Source: Acidocella sp.
GTDB taxonomy: Bacteria; Pseudomonadota; Alphaproteobacteria; Acetobacterales; Acetobacteraceae
Reading direction: 5' to 3'
Assembly (NCBI GenBank): GCA_029077825.1
Contig: JAQNCT010000016.1
Location: 1 to 45,299 of the forward strand
DNA length: 45,299 nucleotides
This document shows, one piece after another, positions 9,016-17,173 of this stretch; the first letter of the stretch is position 1, and the number at the start of each line of letters is the position of its first letter. A program made the translations under genes and the position numbers. The notes beneath the pieces were generated by a model. That model had not been told where the DNA came from, did not search any database, and saw only the letters and a program-made list of their open reading frames with translations.

Positions 9016-9649
9016 GATAACCGCACTGTTGCATATAATTGAGCATATGGGGTGGTATTGGCGCAGTGGCAAAAGCCGGCGGGATCAGCGGTAAATGAAT
9101 ATGCCGCGCCAACAAACAAAGCGGCCCGTGGCCACCGCCATAAATGGCATCACCAACAATGGGGTGGCCAATGGCGGCACAATGAGCGCGGATTTGGTGA
9201 GTACGGCCGGTTTGAGGGTGCAATTCCAGCCACGCGATGTTTACCCCCTGCCCTTTGAGTTCCCATTCAGTGATAGCGGGAGGCGCCTTCGCATCGGGCA
9301 CCATTTTCCAATGCCGGACGATGGTTTGCTTGGCCAAAGGCTGGTCGATAACGCCGCTGGTTTGGCGGAAATTACCGCGCACCAGCGCCCAGTAGGTTTT
9401 CTCGACCCCGCCTGATGCAAACAGAGCCTGGGCCACTAATAGAGCTGATTTTTTCAACGCAATCACCAGGCATCCTGCGGTGTCTTGGTCCAGCCGGTGC
9501 GCTGCCCAGGGGCCGGTTTTGCCGTGGGACCAGGTGGGGTAATAATCCTCAATGCTAGGGCCGCCGGCCCGGCCCGGATACACCGGCATGCCGGCGGGTT
9601 TATTGATGATGATTAGCCGGTTGCTGTTAAATAGAATAGCCGGGGTCAC
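9005..9649 (-). CDS. RluA-family RNA pseudouridine synthase
   Basis: Converts specific uridines in rRNA or tRNA to pseudouridine. The 214-residue protein has the catalytic motif 'HRLDQDTAG' with the nucleophilic aspartate at D54, preceded by 'NKPAGMPVYP' (about 17-25) and followed by 'LHPQTGRTHQIRAH', both RluA hallmarks. It lacks an N-terminal S4 domain, so it is a short RluA-type enzyme; target specificity (RluA, RluC/D or TruC) cannot be assigned. The GTG start (9647-9649) overlaps the stop of the upstream GNAT gene as GTGA, suggesting coupled translation. Confidence 0.92.
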   Translation of the reverse strand: MTPAILFNSNRLIIINKPAGMPVYPGRAGGPSIEDYYPTWSHGKTGPWAAHRLDQDTAGCLVIALKKSALLVAQALFASGGVEKTYWALVRGNFRQTSGVIDQPLAKQTIVRHWKMVPDAKAPPAITEWELKGQGVNIAWLELHPQTGRTHQIRAHCAAIGHPIVGDAIYGGGHGPLCLLARHIHLPLIPPAFATAPIPPHMLNYMQQCGYHAQ

Positions 9650-10230
9650 GCCCGTAAATGCTCAGGCACAACTAGCCCTAAACGATGCGGAATGTCCCAA
9701 ATCTCGCGCACCCTGCGGGTTTCAACAAATCCGGCGGCCAGATAATTTGGTAGCGCTCTGGGGTGGTCAGCGGTGCAGGTGTTCACGGTCATCTCGCGCA
9801 GCGGCCCAGCCTGGTTGAACACGCTCTCAATAGCGGCGGCCAACAGTAACGCCCCCAGACCTTGGCCAATAAAGCCCGGCAGCAGGCCGAAATAATTTAA
9901 ATTCACCGCAGGCCAAGGTTCAGCGTCAGTCTCAAAAAACCCGGCGACTTCGCCTTGCACGCGCAGCACGTGAATGTTTACGCACGGGTTGGCCAGATGG
10001 CGGGCCAGCACGTCATCGGGCATCATTCTGCGCAGCCACCACAACCAAGCTGCGCCAACCTCATTATAAAGCCGCCGGTACGCCGCCACATCAAGCCGCT
10101 CGGCGGTCAAGGTCACGCCCGGTGGAAACACCGTTGGCGGTGCTGGTTTACGGGCTCTCAGGCGTAAAAACGTCACGATCACCGCAATCCGGTCGGCCTG
10201 CTCACCCGGGGCCAAGCGAGCATAGTCCAC
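9646..10230 (-). CDS. GNAT-family N-acetyltransferase
   Basis: Predicted acetyl-CoA-dependent acetyltransferase of 194 residues. The acetyl-CoA-binding segment is the 'GLLPGFIGQGLGALLLAAA' region (R/Q-x-x-G-x-G/A pattern). Downstream 'RALPNYLAAGF' is the usual GNAT motif B, where a Tyr follows the last strand and 'GF' ends it. The substrate is unknown. A GTG at 10230 starts 4 bases after the rpoD stop; the frame stays open further upstream but only inside rpoD, so the longer version is unlikely. It is transcribed with rpoD and coupled to the rluA-like gene by a GTGA overlap. Confidence 0.85.
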   Translation of the reverse strand: MDYARLAPGEQADRIAVIVTFLRLRARKPAPPTVFPPGVTLTAERLDVAAYRRLYNEVGAAWLWWLRRMMPDDVLARHLANPCVNIHVLRVQGEVAGFFETDAEPWPAVNLNYFGLLPGFIGQGLGALLLAAAIESVFNQAGPLREMTVNTCTADHPRALPNYLAAGFVETRRVREIWDIPHRLGLVVPEHLRA

Positions 10231-10234
10231 GGTA

Positions 10235-12145
10235 TTAATCGTCCAGGAAGCTGCGCAATTTGCGCGAGCGCGACGGATGCTTGAGCTTACGCAGCGCCTT
10301 GGCCTCAATTTGGCGAATCCGCTCACGCGTTACGTTAAACTGCTGGCCGACTTCTTCAAGTGTATGGTCAGTGTTCATACCAATGCCAAAGCGCATCCGC
10401 AGCACGCGTTCTTCACGCGGCGTGAGCGAGGAGAGCACGCGCGTCGCAGCTTCACGTAAATTCGCCTGCACCGCGGCATCGAGGGGAATAATCGCGCCCT
10501 TGTCCTCGATGAAGTCACCGAGATGCGAATCTTCTTCATCGCCGATCGGGGTTTCAAGCGAGATCGGCTCCTTAGCGATTTTCAGCACCTTGCGCACTTT
10601 CTCAAGCGGCATGCCCAATTTCTCAGCCAATTCTTCCGGCGTCGGTTCGCGGCCAATTTCGTGCAGCATCTGGCGTGAGGTGCGCACCAGCTTGTTGATC
10701 GTCTCGATCATATGAACCGGAATCCGGATGGTGCGGGCCTGATCAGCGATTGAGCGCGTTATGGCCTGGCGAATCCACCAGGTAGCGTAGGTTGAGAATT
10801 TATAACCACGGCGATATTCAAATTTATCTACCGCCTTCATCAACCCGATATTGCCTTCCTGGATCAAATCCAAAAACTGCAGACCACGGTTGGTATATTT
10901 TTTGGCAATTGAAATCACCAGGCGTAAATTCGCCTCGATCATTTCCTTCTTGGCGCGCGTGGAATCGCGCTCGCCACGCGAAACGGTGGAATAGACGCGG
11001 CGGAATTCTTCAATTGGCAGACCGCCTTCGCTGGCTACTTTGCCGATCTGGGCACGCAATTCGCCCACTTGCGGCATAAATTTCTGCACGAAGGTTTTCC
11101 AGCCCTTGCCCGGCAACGCCGAAACATCGTTCAGCCAGTTTGGGTCCAACTCGCGGCCCCGGTAATGTTGCAGGAATTCCTCGCGGGTAACTTTAGCACC
11201 TTCCGCGAGACGCAGAATTTGCCCTTCCAGCCCGTTGAGGCGCTGGTTCAGCACCTTTAACTGCGCAACCAGCTCCTCGATGCGATTGTTATGCAGCCGT
11301 ACCTGCTCAACCTTCGCCACTAATTCATCACGCAGCTTTTCATAATTTTTCTCGGAGCGGGTGTTTACATCCACGCCCGCTGTTAAGTTATCAAGCCGCT
11401 TTTGCTGGATTTTCGCCAACTTCTCGTACAGCTTCTCGATATCCTCAAAATAGGTGAAAATCTCTGGCTTCAGCTTTTCTTCCAGCGCCGAGAGCGACAT
11501 GCCGACGCCCTCGTTATCCTCATCGTCCTCAATTTCTTCCTGGGTCTGAAAACCCTCGGTGGGTACCGGCTCGTTACCGGCCTGCATGGCTTCCAGGTCG
11601 ATCACGTCGCGCAGCAGCACCCGGCCGTTATTGAGCGCATCATGCCAGGCGATGATGGCGCGGAAGGTGAGCGGGCTTTCGCACAAGCCCCGGATCATCA
11701 TGTCGCGGCCGGCTTCGATTCGCTTGGCGATGGCGATTTCGCCCTCGCGCGAGAGCAATTCCACCGTGCCCATCTCACGCAGATACATCCGCACCGGGTC
11801 ATCAGTGCGCGAGACCGAGCTTTCGCTGATATTGCCAGCCGGGCTATCATCGTCCTCTGCGGCTTCTTCCTTGGCAACCGGCTGGACTTCGGGGTCTTCA
11901 CCCTCTTCGGATTCCACCACCTGGATGCCCATTTCAGAGAGCATCGCCATGATATCTTCAATTTGTTCGGAAGAATTCTGCTCGGCGGGCAATACCGCGT
12001 TTAACTCATCGAAGGTAATGTAGCCGCGCTCTTTGCCCTTAGCGATCAGCCGTTTGACGGAGGCTGACTGCGTATCCAGCACATTGGCATCGGCTTCAAC
12101 TTCGGGGGCGGGCTGTTCGGCGGCGGGGGTGGGCTTAATGGCCAT
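10235..12145 (-). CDS. rpoD: RNA polymerase primary sigma factor RpoD (sigma-70)
   Basis: Housekeeping sigma factor of 636 residues. Region 1.1 is near residues 25-80, then an acidic linker; region 1.2 is near 115-147 ('[12 protein letters not shown]'). A non-conserved coiled region separates it from region 2 (about 401-471, including '[16 protein letters not shown]', which melts and binds the -10). Region 3 follows near 480-560, and region 4 near 565-636 ends with the -35-binding helix-turn-helix '[19 protein letters not shown]'. It lies 66 bases downstream of dnaG, in the classic macromolecular-synthesis order. The Shine-Dalgarno is weak (GGAG about 12 bases from the ATG). Confidence 0.98.
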   Translation of the reverse strand: MAIKPTPAAEQPAPEVEADANVLDTQSASVKRLIAKGKERGYITFDELNAVLPAEQNSSEQIEDIMAMLSEMGIQVVESEEGEDPEVQPVAKEEAAEDDDSPAGNISESSVSRTDDPVRMYLREMGTVELLSREGEIAIAKRIEAGRDMMIRGLCESPLTFRAIIAWHDALNNGRVLLRDVIDLEAMQAGNEPVPTEGFQTQEEIEDDEDNEGVGMSLSALEEKLKPEIFTYFEDIEKLYEKLAKIQQKRLDNLTAGVDVNTRSEKNYEKLRDELVAKVEQVRLHNNRIEELVAQLKVLNQRLNGLEGQILRLAEGAKVTREEFLQHYRGRELDPNWLNDVSALPGKGWKTFVQKFMPQVGELRAQIGKVASEGGLPIEEFRRVYSTVSRGERDSTRAKKEMIEANLRLVISIAKKYTNRGLQFLDLIQEGNIGLMKAVDKFEYRRGYKFSTYATWWIRQAITRSIADQARTIRIPVHMIETINKLVRTSRQMLHEIGREPTPEELAEKLGMPLEKVRKVLKIAKEPISLETPIGDEEDSHLGDFIEDKGAIIPLDAAVQANLREAATRVLSSLTPREERVLRMRFGIGMNTDHTLEEVGQQFNVTRERIRQIEAKALRKLKHPSRSRKLRSFLDD

Positions 12146-12211
12146 GGTAGGCGAAACTCCGGGTCGACATGATGAGTGTATTTGGTGATAAAACAGCGCG
12201 ATTTAAGGGCT

Positions 12212-14047
12212 TTAATCAGAGTCCCGCTCGGCGCGCTCGGCACGCGACAAGGCCGAGCTTAGCCTGATAAATTTTTGCACCGTTTCCGGGTCGTCAGGGG
12301 CGGCCATGTAGCGTTGGCGCTGCTCGTCTCGTTGATCGCGCAATCGCAACCGGCTGGACCTCATCAAACCGAACATCTCCCACCATAGGTCAGCAGCTTC
12401 CGCCAATGTAGCACTCGCTGCAGCACTGGCAGGCAAGGGTGACATGGCAAGAATACGCGCTGCCACAATGCCCAGCGCATTTTGCGGTAAGTGAGTGAGG
12501 TGGCCTTGTAAGTCAAGGGTTTCGTTGCTGTGGTGCAATTTTTGGTCCGGATTCGACGCCATATAGGCGGAAAATGCCTCGCGGAGTTTGGCGCAGTCCG
12601 GCGGCAGGTCAATCAGGGCAAAGGCTTCTTCGACATCATGCAGCAATTGCGGGTGGTTCAGAAGGATGGCGGTGAGGATTTTGCCACGCTCAATATCGGC
12701 GGCGGCGGGGTCAATGGCCGGGCGGGGCACCCGCAACACTGGCGCTTTTGGCTGTGAGCCGAATTTTTTACTGCCAATTTTGCCGCCGGTACGGGGCCGT
12801 TCGGCAAAAAACCGGTCCAACAGCATGGCGCGGTATTCGCCAGCCAGGGCTTTGTCGGGAATTTTATTGGCGGTTTCCACCAGCCTGGCACGCAGGGCGG
12901 CGCGGCCTTCCGGTGTAGCGGTAACGGCGCCTTCGGCCAGCATGTCAAACAGCACAGCTGATAGCGGAAAGGCACCATCAAGCTGGGATTTGAAGGCCGC
13001 CGGCCCGTTTTTACGGATCAGGCTGTCAGGGTCTTCCTTTTCTGGTAATCGCAAAAATTTCAGGGTGCGATCAGGGGCAAGACCGCCCAGCGCTAATTCC
13101 ACCGTGCGCATCGCGGCGCGGCGGCCAGCATTATCGGCGTCAAAACAAATAACCGGTGCTGGGCTAAGATGCCAGATATCCTCCAGCTGCTCCTCGGTCA
13201 GTGCGGTGCCCAGTGGCGCCACCGCGCCGCCAAAACCCGCCTGCGCCAAAGCGATAACATCCATATAGCCTTCCACGATGATCAGCGGCTCGCCCTTGCG
13301 CACCGCCTCGCGGGCAAAATTCAGCCCATAAAGCGAACGCCGCTTAGAAAAGGCTAGCGTTTCAGGGCCATTGACATATTTAGGCTGGCCATCACCCAAC
13401 ATCCGCCCGCCGAAGCTGATCTTAGCGCCCCTGCGGTCAGTGATGGGGAACATGACGCGCGAGAAGAACATATCAACCGGGCCACGGTCGGATAATTTCA
13501 TCAAACCGGCTTCAATCAATTGCTCGGGCGTAATGCCCTGGCGGGCCAGCGCGTTGGCTAGTTGGCTCCGCCCCTCGCCTGACCACCCCAGGCCAAATTT
13601 TTTAATCGTGGCGTCCGAGAGGCCGCGACCGCGCAAATAATCCAGGGCCGGTTTACCCTCGGGCGCGAACAGCCATTTTTGGTATTGCAGGCCGGCGGTT
13701 TCCAGCACCTCGGCAATACCGGCGCGCTTTTGCTCGGCTTCGGCGGCTTGCGGGCTGGCTTTGGGCACTTCTAGCCCGGCTTCGGCGGCCAGAGTTTCCA
13801 CCGCCTCCATAAACCCGGCACCGGTGGATTTCATGATGAAGGTGATAACGTCGCCATGTTCACCGCACCCAAAGCAATGGAAATGATCATCATACACATA
13901 GAACGATGGGGTTTTCTCGCCGTGGAACGGGCAGCAGCCTTTTGAATCGCGACCGGATTTGGTCAGCCGCACGCTGCGGCCAATCAATGCCGCAATCGGC
14001 GTGCGGGCCCGTAACTCGTCCAGAAACGCGGGCGATAAACTAGCCAA
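12212..14047 (-). CDS. dnaG: DNA primase DnaG
   Basis: Makes RNA primers for replication, working with the replicative helicase. The 611-residue protein has an N-terminal CHC2 zinc finger (C39, H42, C58, C61). A catalytic core follows with the Toprim acidic residue in 'IIVEGYMDV' (E259) and the metal-binding 'FDADNAG' (D303, D305). A divergent C-terminal helicase-interaction domain ends the chain. The first 8 bases overlap the end of yqeY, and rpoD follows by 66 bases, so the three are probably one transcript. Confidence 0.98.
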   Translation of the reverse strand: MASLSPAFLDELRARTPIAALIGRSVRLTKSGRDSKGCCPFHGEKTPSFYVYDDHFHCFGCGEHGDVITFIMKSTGAGFMEAVETLAAEAGLEVPKASPQAAEAEQKRAGIAEVLETAGLQYQKWLFAPEGKPALDYLRGRGLSDATIKKFGLGWSGEGRSQLANALARQGITPEQLIEAGLMKLSDRGPVDMFFSRVMFPITDRRGAKISFGGRMLGDGQPKYVNGPETLAFSKRRSLYGLNFAREAVRKGEPLIIVEGYMDVIALAQAGFGGAVAPLGTALTEEQLEDIWHLSPAPVICFDADNAGRRAAMRTVELALGGLAPDRTLKFLRLPEKEDPDSLIRKNGPAAFKSQLDGAFPLSAVLFDMLAEGAVTATPEGRAALRARLVETANKIPDKALAGEYRAMLLDRFFAERPRTGGKIGSKKFGSQPKAPVLRVPRPAIDPAAADIERGKILTAILLNHPQLLHDVEEAFALIDLPPDCAKLREAFSAYMASNPDQKLHHSNETLDLQGHLTHLPQNALGIVAARILAMSPLPASAAASATLAEAADLWWEMFGLMRSSRLRLRDQRDEQRQRYMAAPDDPETVQKFIRLSSALSRAERAERDSD

Positions 14048-14495
14048 GTGCCGCTTTCACCGCCTGTGAGACCGCACCCATATCAAGTGCGGCACCATGC
14101 TTGGCTTTCAACGCGCCGATCACCTTACCCATATCTTTAGGTGAAGTGGCACCGGTTTCAGCAATGGCGCCAGCAACCGCGCCCGCCAGCGCCTCACCTG
14201 ACAATGTTTGGGGTAAGAATTTTTCAATAACAGTAATTTCCGCCTCTTCCTTCGCAGCTAATTCCTCGCGCCCGCCCTGGCGGTACAACGCCACAGCATC
14301 CCTGCGGGATTTGATCATTGAGCGCAGCATGGCGAAAATCTCGTCATCGGGGATGGCGGTGATACCTTTTGGCCGGGCGGCAATGTCAGTGTCCTTCAGC
14401 TTGGCCTGGACCATCCGAAGCGTGGAGGTGCGATCAGCGTCGCGGGCCAGCATGGCGGTTTTTACGGCGGCAGTAATATCTTCACGCAAACTCAT
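14040..14495 (-). CDS. GatB/YqeY-domain protein
   Basis: A 151-residue protein of the YqeY family, related to the tail domain of the tRNA-amidotransferase subunit GatB. Visible family features are the N-terminal 'LREDITAAVKTAMLARD', the central 'AEITVIEKFLPQTLS' and the C-terminal 'DMGKVIGALKAKHG'. Its function is not firmly known, possibly tRNA binding. In many bacteria it stands next to dnaG-rpoD, as here. The ATG has a good ribosome site (GGGAAGAG). Its 5' end faces carA, and the 78-base divergent gap contains CCGGAAT-type repeats that may affect both genes. Confidence 0.9.
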   Translation of the reverse strand: MSLREDITAAVKTAMLARDADRTSTLRMVQAKLKDTDIAARPKGITAIPDDEIFAMLRSMIKSRRDAVALYRQGGREELAAKEEAEITVIEKFLPQTLSGEALAGAVAGAIAETGATSPKDMGKVIGALKAKHGAALDMGAVSQAVKAALG

Positions 14496-14515
14496 CGCTC
14501 TTCCCTTCGGATAGT

Positions 14516-14523
14516 AATTCCGG
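14516..14523. promoter_or_regulatory. Extra AATTCCGG half-site in the yqeY/carA divergent region
   Basis: AATTCCGG at 14516-14523 repeats the right arm of the palindrome inside the carA promoter (same 8 bases at 14554-14561). It lies just upstream of the yqeY ribosome site, so a protein that recognises the palindrome could also touch the divergent yqeY-dnaG-rpoD promoter. Confidence 0.4.
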
Positions 14524-14538
14524 CACTCGATAAAAATA

Positions 14539-14567
14539 TTGAACCCGGAAATAAATTCCGGTACAGT
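14539..14567 (+). promoter_or_regulatory. Candidate carA promoter with an operator filling the spacer
   Basis: TTGAAC (14539-14544) and TACAGT (14562-14567) are separated by exactly 17 bases. Those 17 bases are a perfect inverted repeat, CCGGAA-ATAAA-TTCCGG (14545-14561). A repressor bound there would block RNA polymerase directly. The -10 ends 6 bases before the ATG at 14574, which has no Shine-Dalgarno. The likely binder is the helix-turn-helix domain encoded immediately downstream, which would make this autoregulation; that is inference. Confidence 0.6.
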
Positions 14568-14573
14568 ATTTTT

Positions 14574-15902
14574 ATGCCAATATCCATCACCGACCTACTA
14601 GATCGTCTCGGCGGCACGGATGCTGCCGCCACTTTAACAGGGGTTTCGCCCGAAGCGATACGCAAATGGCGCAGCGCTAACGCCATTCCCACGCGCCATT
14701 GGCCGGCGATTATGGCCGCTACCGGATTGAACATCGAAGACCTGCCAGGAGCTGCCATGGAGACCGACACACCGCCCGGCGCGACTGCCGCATTGGTTTT
14801 GGCCGATGGCACAGTATTCTGGGGTCGCGGTTTTGGGGCGCATGGTACCAGCCAACCAGCCGAGCTTTGCTTCTCCACCGGCATGACCGGCTATCAAGAG
14901 ACATTAACTGACCCCTCATTTGCCGGGCAGATCATCACATTTACCTTCCCGCATATCGGCAATGTGGGCAGTAATGATGAAGACTTGGAAGCAACCAACA
15001 TCGCCGCCCGCGGGCTGGTAACGTCTCAAGACCCGACCGAACCTTCCAACTACCGCGCCACCAGTAACCTTGATCACTGGCTGAAAAAGCACAACGTGCC
15101 GGGCATCGCCGGGGTTGATACCCGCGCACTTACCTTAAGCATCCGTGACCTGGGCGCGCCCAACGCGGTGCTGAGCTACCCGGCGGATGGAAAATTCGAC
15201 CTTGCAGCACTCACCGCAACAGCAGCTGCCTGGGGTGGGATGGATGGGCTGGACCTCGCCCGCGAAGTTTCCTGCACCCAAAGCTATGAATGGACCGCCG
15301 GCACCTGGCGTTGGGAAAGCGGCTTTAGCACGCCTGCCTTGCAACATACCGTGGTGGCGGTGGATTTCGGCGCCAAGCGCAATATTCTGCGCAGCCTGGC
15401 TTCGGCGGGTTGCAAGGTAATCGTGGTGCCGGCCACCACCAGTGCTGCTGAAATTTTGCGCCATCAGCCTGATGGCGTGTTCCTCTCCAATGGCCCTGGC
15501 GACCCCGCCGCGACGGCAACCTATGCGGTCCCTGCGATTCAGGGGGTAATGGCAGCCGGCGTGCCGATTTTTGGGATTTGTCTCGGCCATCAGCTCCTGG
15601 CAACAGCTTTGGGGGGTAAAACCTACAAGCTGGAGCGCGGCCACCGGGGTGCCAACCAGCCGGTGCAGGATTTAACCACCGGCAAGGTGGAAATTACGTC
15701 ACAAAATCATGGCTTTGCGGTCGATGAAGCCTCGCTGCCGGATGGCGTGGAAGTGACGCATAAAAGCCTGTTCGATGGCTCCAACGAAGGCATTGCTTGC
15801 AAAGCCAAGCGCGTGTTCTCGGTGCAGTACCACCCGGAAGCCTCGCCGGGGCCCTCAGATTCCTCATATTTGTTTCGGCGCTTTGTTGAAATGATGGGCT
15901 AG
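14574..15902 (+). CDS. carA: Carbamoyl-phosphate synthase small subunit CarA with N-terminal Cro/CI-like HTH extension
   Basis: Glutaminase subunit that supplies ammonia to CarB for carbamoyl phosphate, feeding arginine and pyrimidine synthesis. The CarA part (from about residue 70) has the class-I amidotransferase nucleophile in 'GICLGHQ' and the catalytic 'HPE' near the C-terminus. The ORF is 442 residues. The first 60 are extra and resemble a Cro/CI-type helix-turn-helix: 'ITDLLDRLGG', then 'TDAAATLTGVSPEAIRKWR', then 'IPTRHWPAIMAATG'. No stop separates the two parts. An internal ATG at 14757 preceded by AGGAG (14747-14751) would give an ordinary 381-residue CarA. The product could therefore be a fusion, a standard CarA, or both. 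The carB partner is not adjacent: an ATPase gene intervenes. Confidence 0.92.
   Translation: MPISITDLLDRLGGTDAAATLTGVSPEAIRKWRSANAIPTRHWPAIMAATGLNIEDLPGAAMETDTPPGATAALVLADGTVFWGRGFGAHGTSQPAELCFSTGMTGYQETLTDPSFAGQIITFTFPHIGNVGSNDEDLEATNIAARGLVTSQDPTEPSNYRATSNLDHWLKKHNVPGIAGVDTRALTLSIRDLGAPNAVLSYPADGKFDLAALTATAAAWGGMDGLDLAREVSCTQSYEWTAGTWRWESGFSTPALQHTVVAVDFGAKRNILRSLASAGCKVIVVPATTSAAEILRHQPDGVFLSNGPGDPAATATYAVPAIQGVMAAGVPIFGICLGHQLLATALGGKTYKLERGHRGANQPVQDLTTGKVEITSQNHGFAVDEASLPDGVEVTHKSLFDGSNEGIACKAKRVFSVQYHPEASPGPSDSSYLFRRFVEMMG
14747..14759 (+). promoter_or_regulatory. Internal ribosome-binding site and alternative carA start
   Basis: AGGAG (14747-14751), 5-base spacer, ATG at 14757-14759. 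This is a far better ribosome site than anything before the ATG at 14574. It would start CarA at residue 62 of the long ORF, matching the length of ordinary CarA proteins. Confidence 0.65.
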
Positions 15903-15928
15903 GCGGAATGCATAATAAGTTTACCTAT

Positions 15929-15950
15929 ATATACTATATATTTAGTATAT
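15929..15950. repeat. AT-only inverted repeat upstream of the ATPase gene
   Basis: ATATACTA (15929-15936), spacer TATATT, TAGTATAT (15943-15950), within a stretch from 15915 to 15970 that is almost entirely A/T and unlike the surrounding GC-rich DNA. It could be an operator, a nucleoid-protein (H-NS-like or IHF-like) site, or a boundary of acquired DNA. Confidence 0.6.
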
Positions 15951-15970
15951 TTATATAAATTCTCTATACT
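15941..15970 (+). promoter_or_regulatory. Candidate promoter of the AAA ATPase gene
   Basis: A strong -10 TATACT at 15965-15970; the best -35 is weak (TTTAGT, 15941-15946, 18-base spacing). The -10 ends 6 bases before the ATG at 15977 and no Shine-Dalgarno is present, so the mRNA may be leaderless. Transcription from here would continue into carB. Confidence 0.5.
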
Positions 15971-15976
15971 TCACTC

Positions 15977-17161
15977 ATGGACCCACTTCGCAACCCCTTT
16001 GCCCCAGGTGCTGGAACGCCCCCACCTGAATTGAGTGGCCGGGACGCCCTGATGCTGCGGGCAGCAACAGCCCTTGGGCGTATCCAGCAAGGCCGCTCTG
16101 AAAAAAGCCTGGTTCTGGTAGGCTTGCGCGGCGTTGGCAAAACGGTTCTCCTCAACGAAATCCGCCGTCACGCTGAGGATTTATCGTACCGCACCTGCCT
16201 GATTGAAGCTCATGAAGGCAAAACGCTCCCGGCTTTGTTGGTTCCGCATCTACGCCGAATTCTACTGGGACTAGACCGGATGGAAGCACTAAACGAGCAG
16301 GTCAAACGCGGCCTGCGTGTGCTGAAAAGCTTCATGAACGGCATCAAGACCAAATTTGGCGAGGTGGAAATATCTCTCGATATTGATGCGGAGATCGGTG
16401 CTGCGGATAGCGGCGATTTGGAGGCCGACCTGCCCGAACTCATGCTCGCCTTGGGCCGGGCGGGGCAGTCCAGGGGCATTGCCATTGGTTTGTTTGTCGA
16501 TGAAGTACAATATTTTCAAACGGCTGAACTCAGTGCTTTGATTATGGCAATGCACCGGATTGCGCAGGAAAACATGCCCGTGATCCTGTTCGCCGCTGGG
16601 CTGCCGCAAATTATCGCGTTGTTTGGCAATTCTAAATCCTATGCCGAGCGCCTGTTCGATTTTCCAGAGATCGGCCCGCTTGGCCCCGCCGATGCCAGCG
16701 CCGCCCTCAGCAAACCTGCCGCAGTTGAACAGGTGCGTTTCTCGGAACAAGCGCTTGGCTATATTTTCAGCCAATCGCGCGGCTACCCGTTTTTCTTGCA
16801 GGAATGGGGCTACCATACCTGGAACATTGCAAAATCGGCAGATATTTCCATCGAGGATACCTATGCTGCTTCCAGCATCGCCATGACCAGGCTGGACGAA
16901 GGATTTTTCCGTGTCCGGTTCGACCGCCTCACGCCACGAGAAAAAAATTATCTGCGGGCCATGGCCGAGCTTGGGCCGGGCGCGCAAAGATCAGGTGAGA
17001 TTGCCAAAATACTCCATAAAAAATCTTCCGATCTTGGCCCGCTGCGTGACGGGTTGATCGGCAAGGGCATGATTTATGCCCCCGCCCATGGCGATATCGC
17101 TTTTACTGTACCGATGTTTGACGAATTCATGCGCCGCATCATGCCGCAAGCCTCATTTTGA
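15977..17161 (+). CDS. AAA ATPase of unknown role, Orc1/Cdc6-like architecture, between carA and carB
   Basis: A 394-residue P-loop ATPase: Walker A 'GLRGVGKT' (49-56), Walker B 'GLFVDEVQ' (171-178, acidic pair D175-E176) and a sensor-1-like strand 'PVILFAAGLP' (about 201-210). The C-terminal 75 residues (from 'LTPREKNYLRAMAEL') look like a winged-helix domain. The plan recalls Orc1/Cdc6 and STAND-type ATPases; similar stand-alone proteins are usually annotated only as ATP-binding proteins. No function is recognised. It splits carA from carB, carries its own AT-rich promoter, and ends 12 bases before carB, so carB may depend partly on its transcription. It could be an acquired gene, perhaps stress- or defence-related; that is speculation. 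Confidence 0.88.
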   Translation: MDPLRNPFAPGAGTPPPELSGRDALMLRAATALGRIQQGRSEKSLVLVGLRGVGKTVLLNEIRRHAEDLSYRTCLIEAHEGKTLPALLVPHLRRILLGLDRMEALNEQVKRGLRVLKSFMNGIKTKFGEVEISLDIDAEIGAADSGDLEADLPELMLALGRAGQSRGIAIGLFVDEVQYFQTAELSALIMAMHRIAQENMPVILFAAGLPQIIALFGNSKSYAERLFDFPEIGPLGPADASAALSKPAAVEQVRFSEQALGYIFSQSRGYPFFLQEWGYHTWNIAKSADISIEDTYAASSIAMTRLDEGFFRVRFDRLTPREKNYLRAMAELGPGAQRSGEIAKILHKKSSDLGPLRDGLIGKGMIYAPAHGDIAFTVPMFDEFMRRIMPQASF

Positions 17162-17173
17162 ACAGGACCTACC

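Noticed and set aside
16289-16987. 232-codon minus-strand frame inside the AAA ATPase gene
   Set aside because: Antisense to a gene with clear Walker A and B motifs; no domain or ribosome site.
15903-17173. Target-site duplication or terminal inverted repeats around the AAA ATPase gene as proof of insertion
   Set aside because: I compared the two junctions by eye and found no matching direct repeats of useful length and no transposase or integrase; acquisition remains only an inference.
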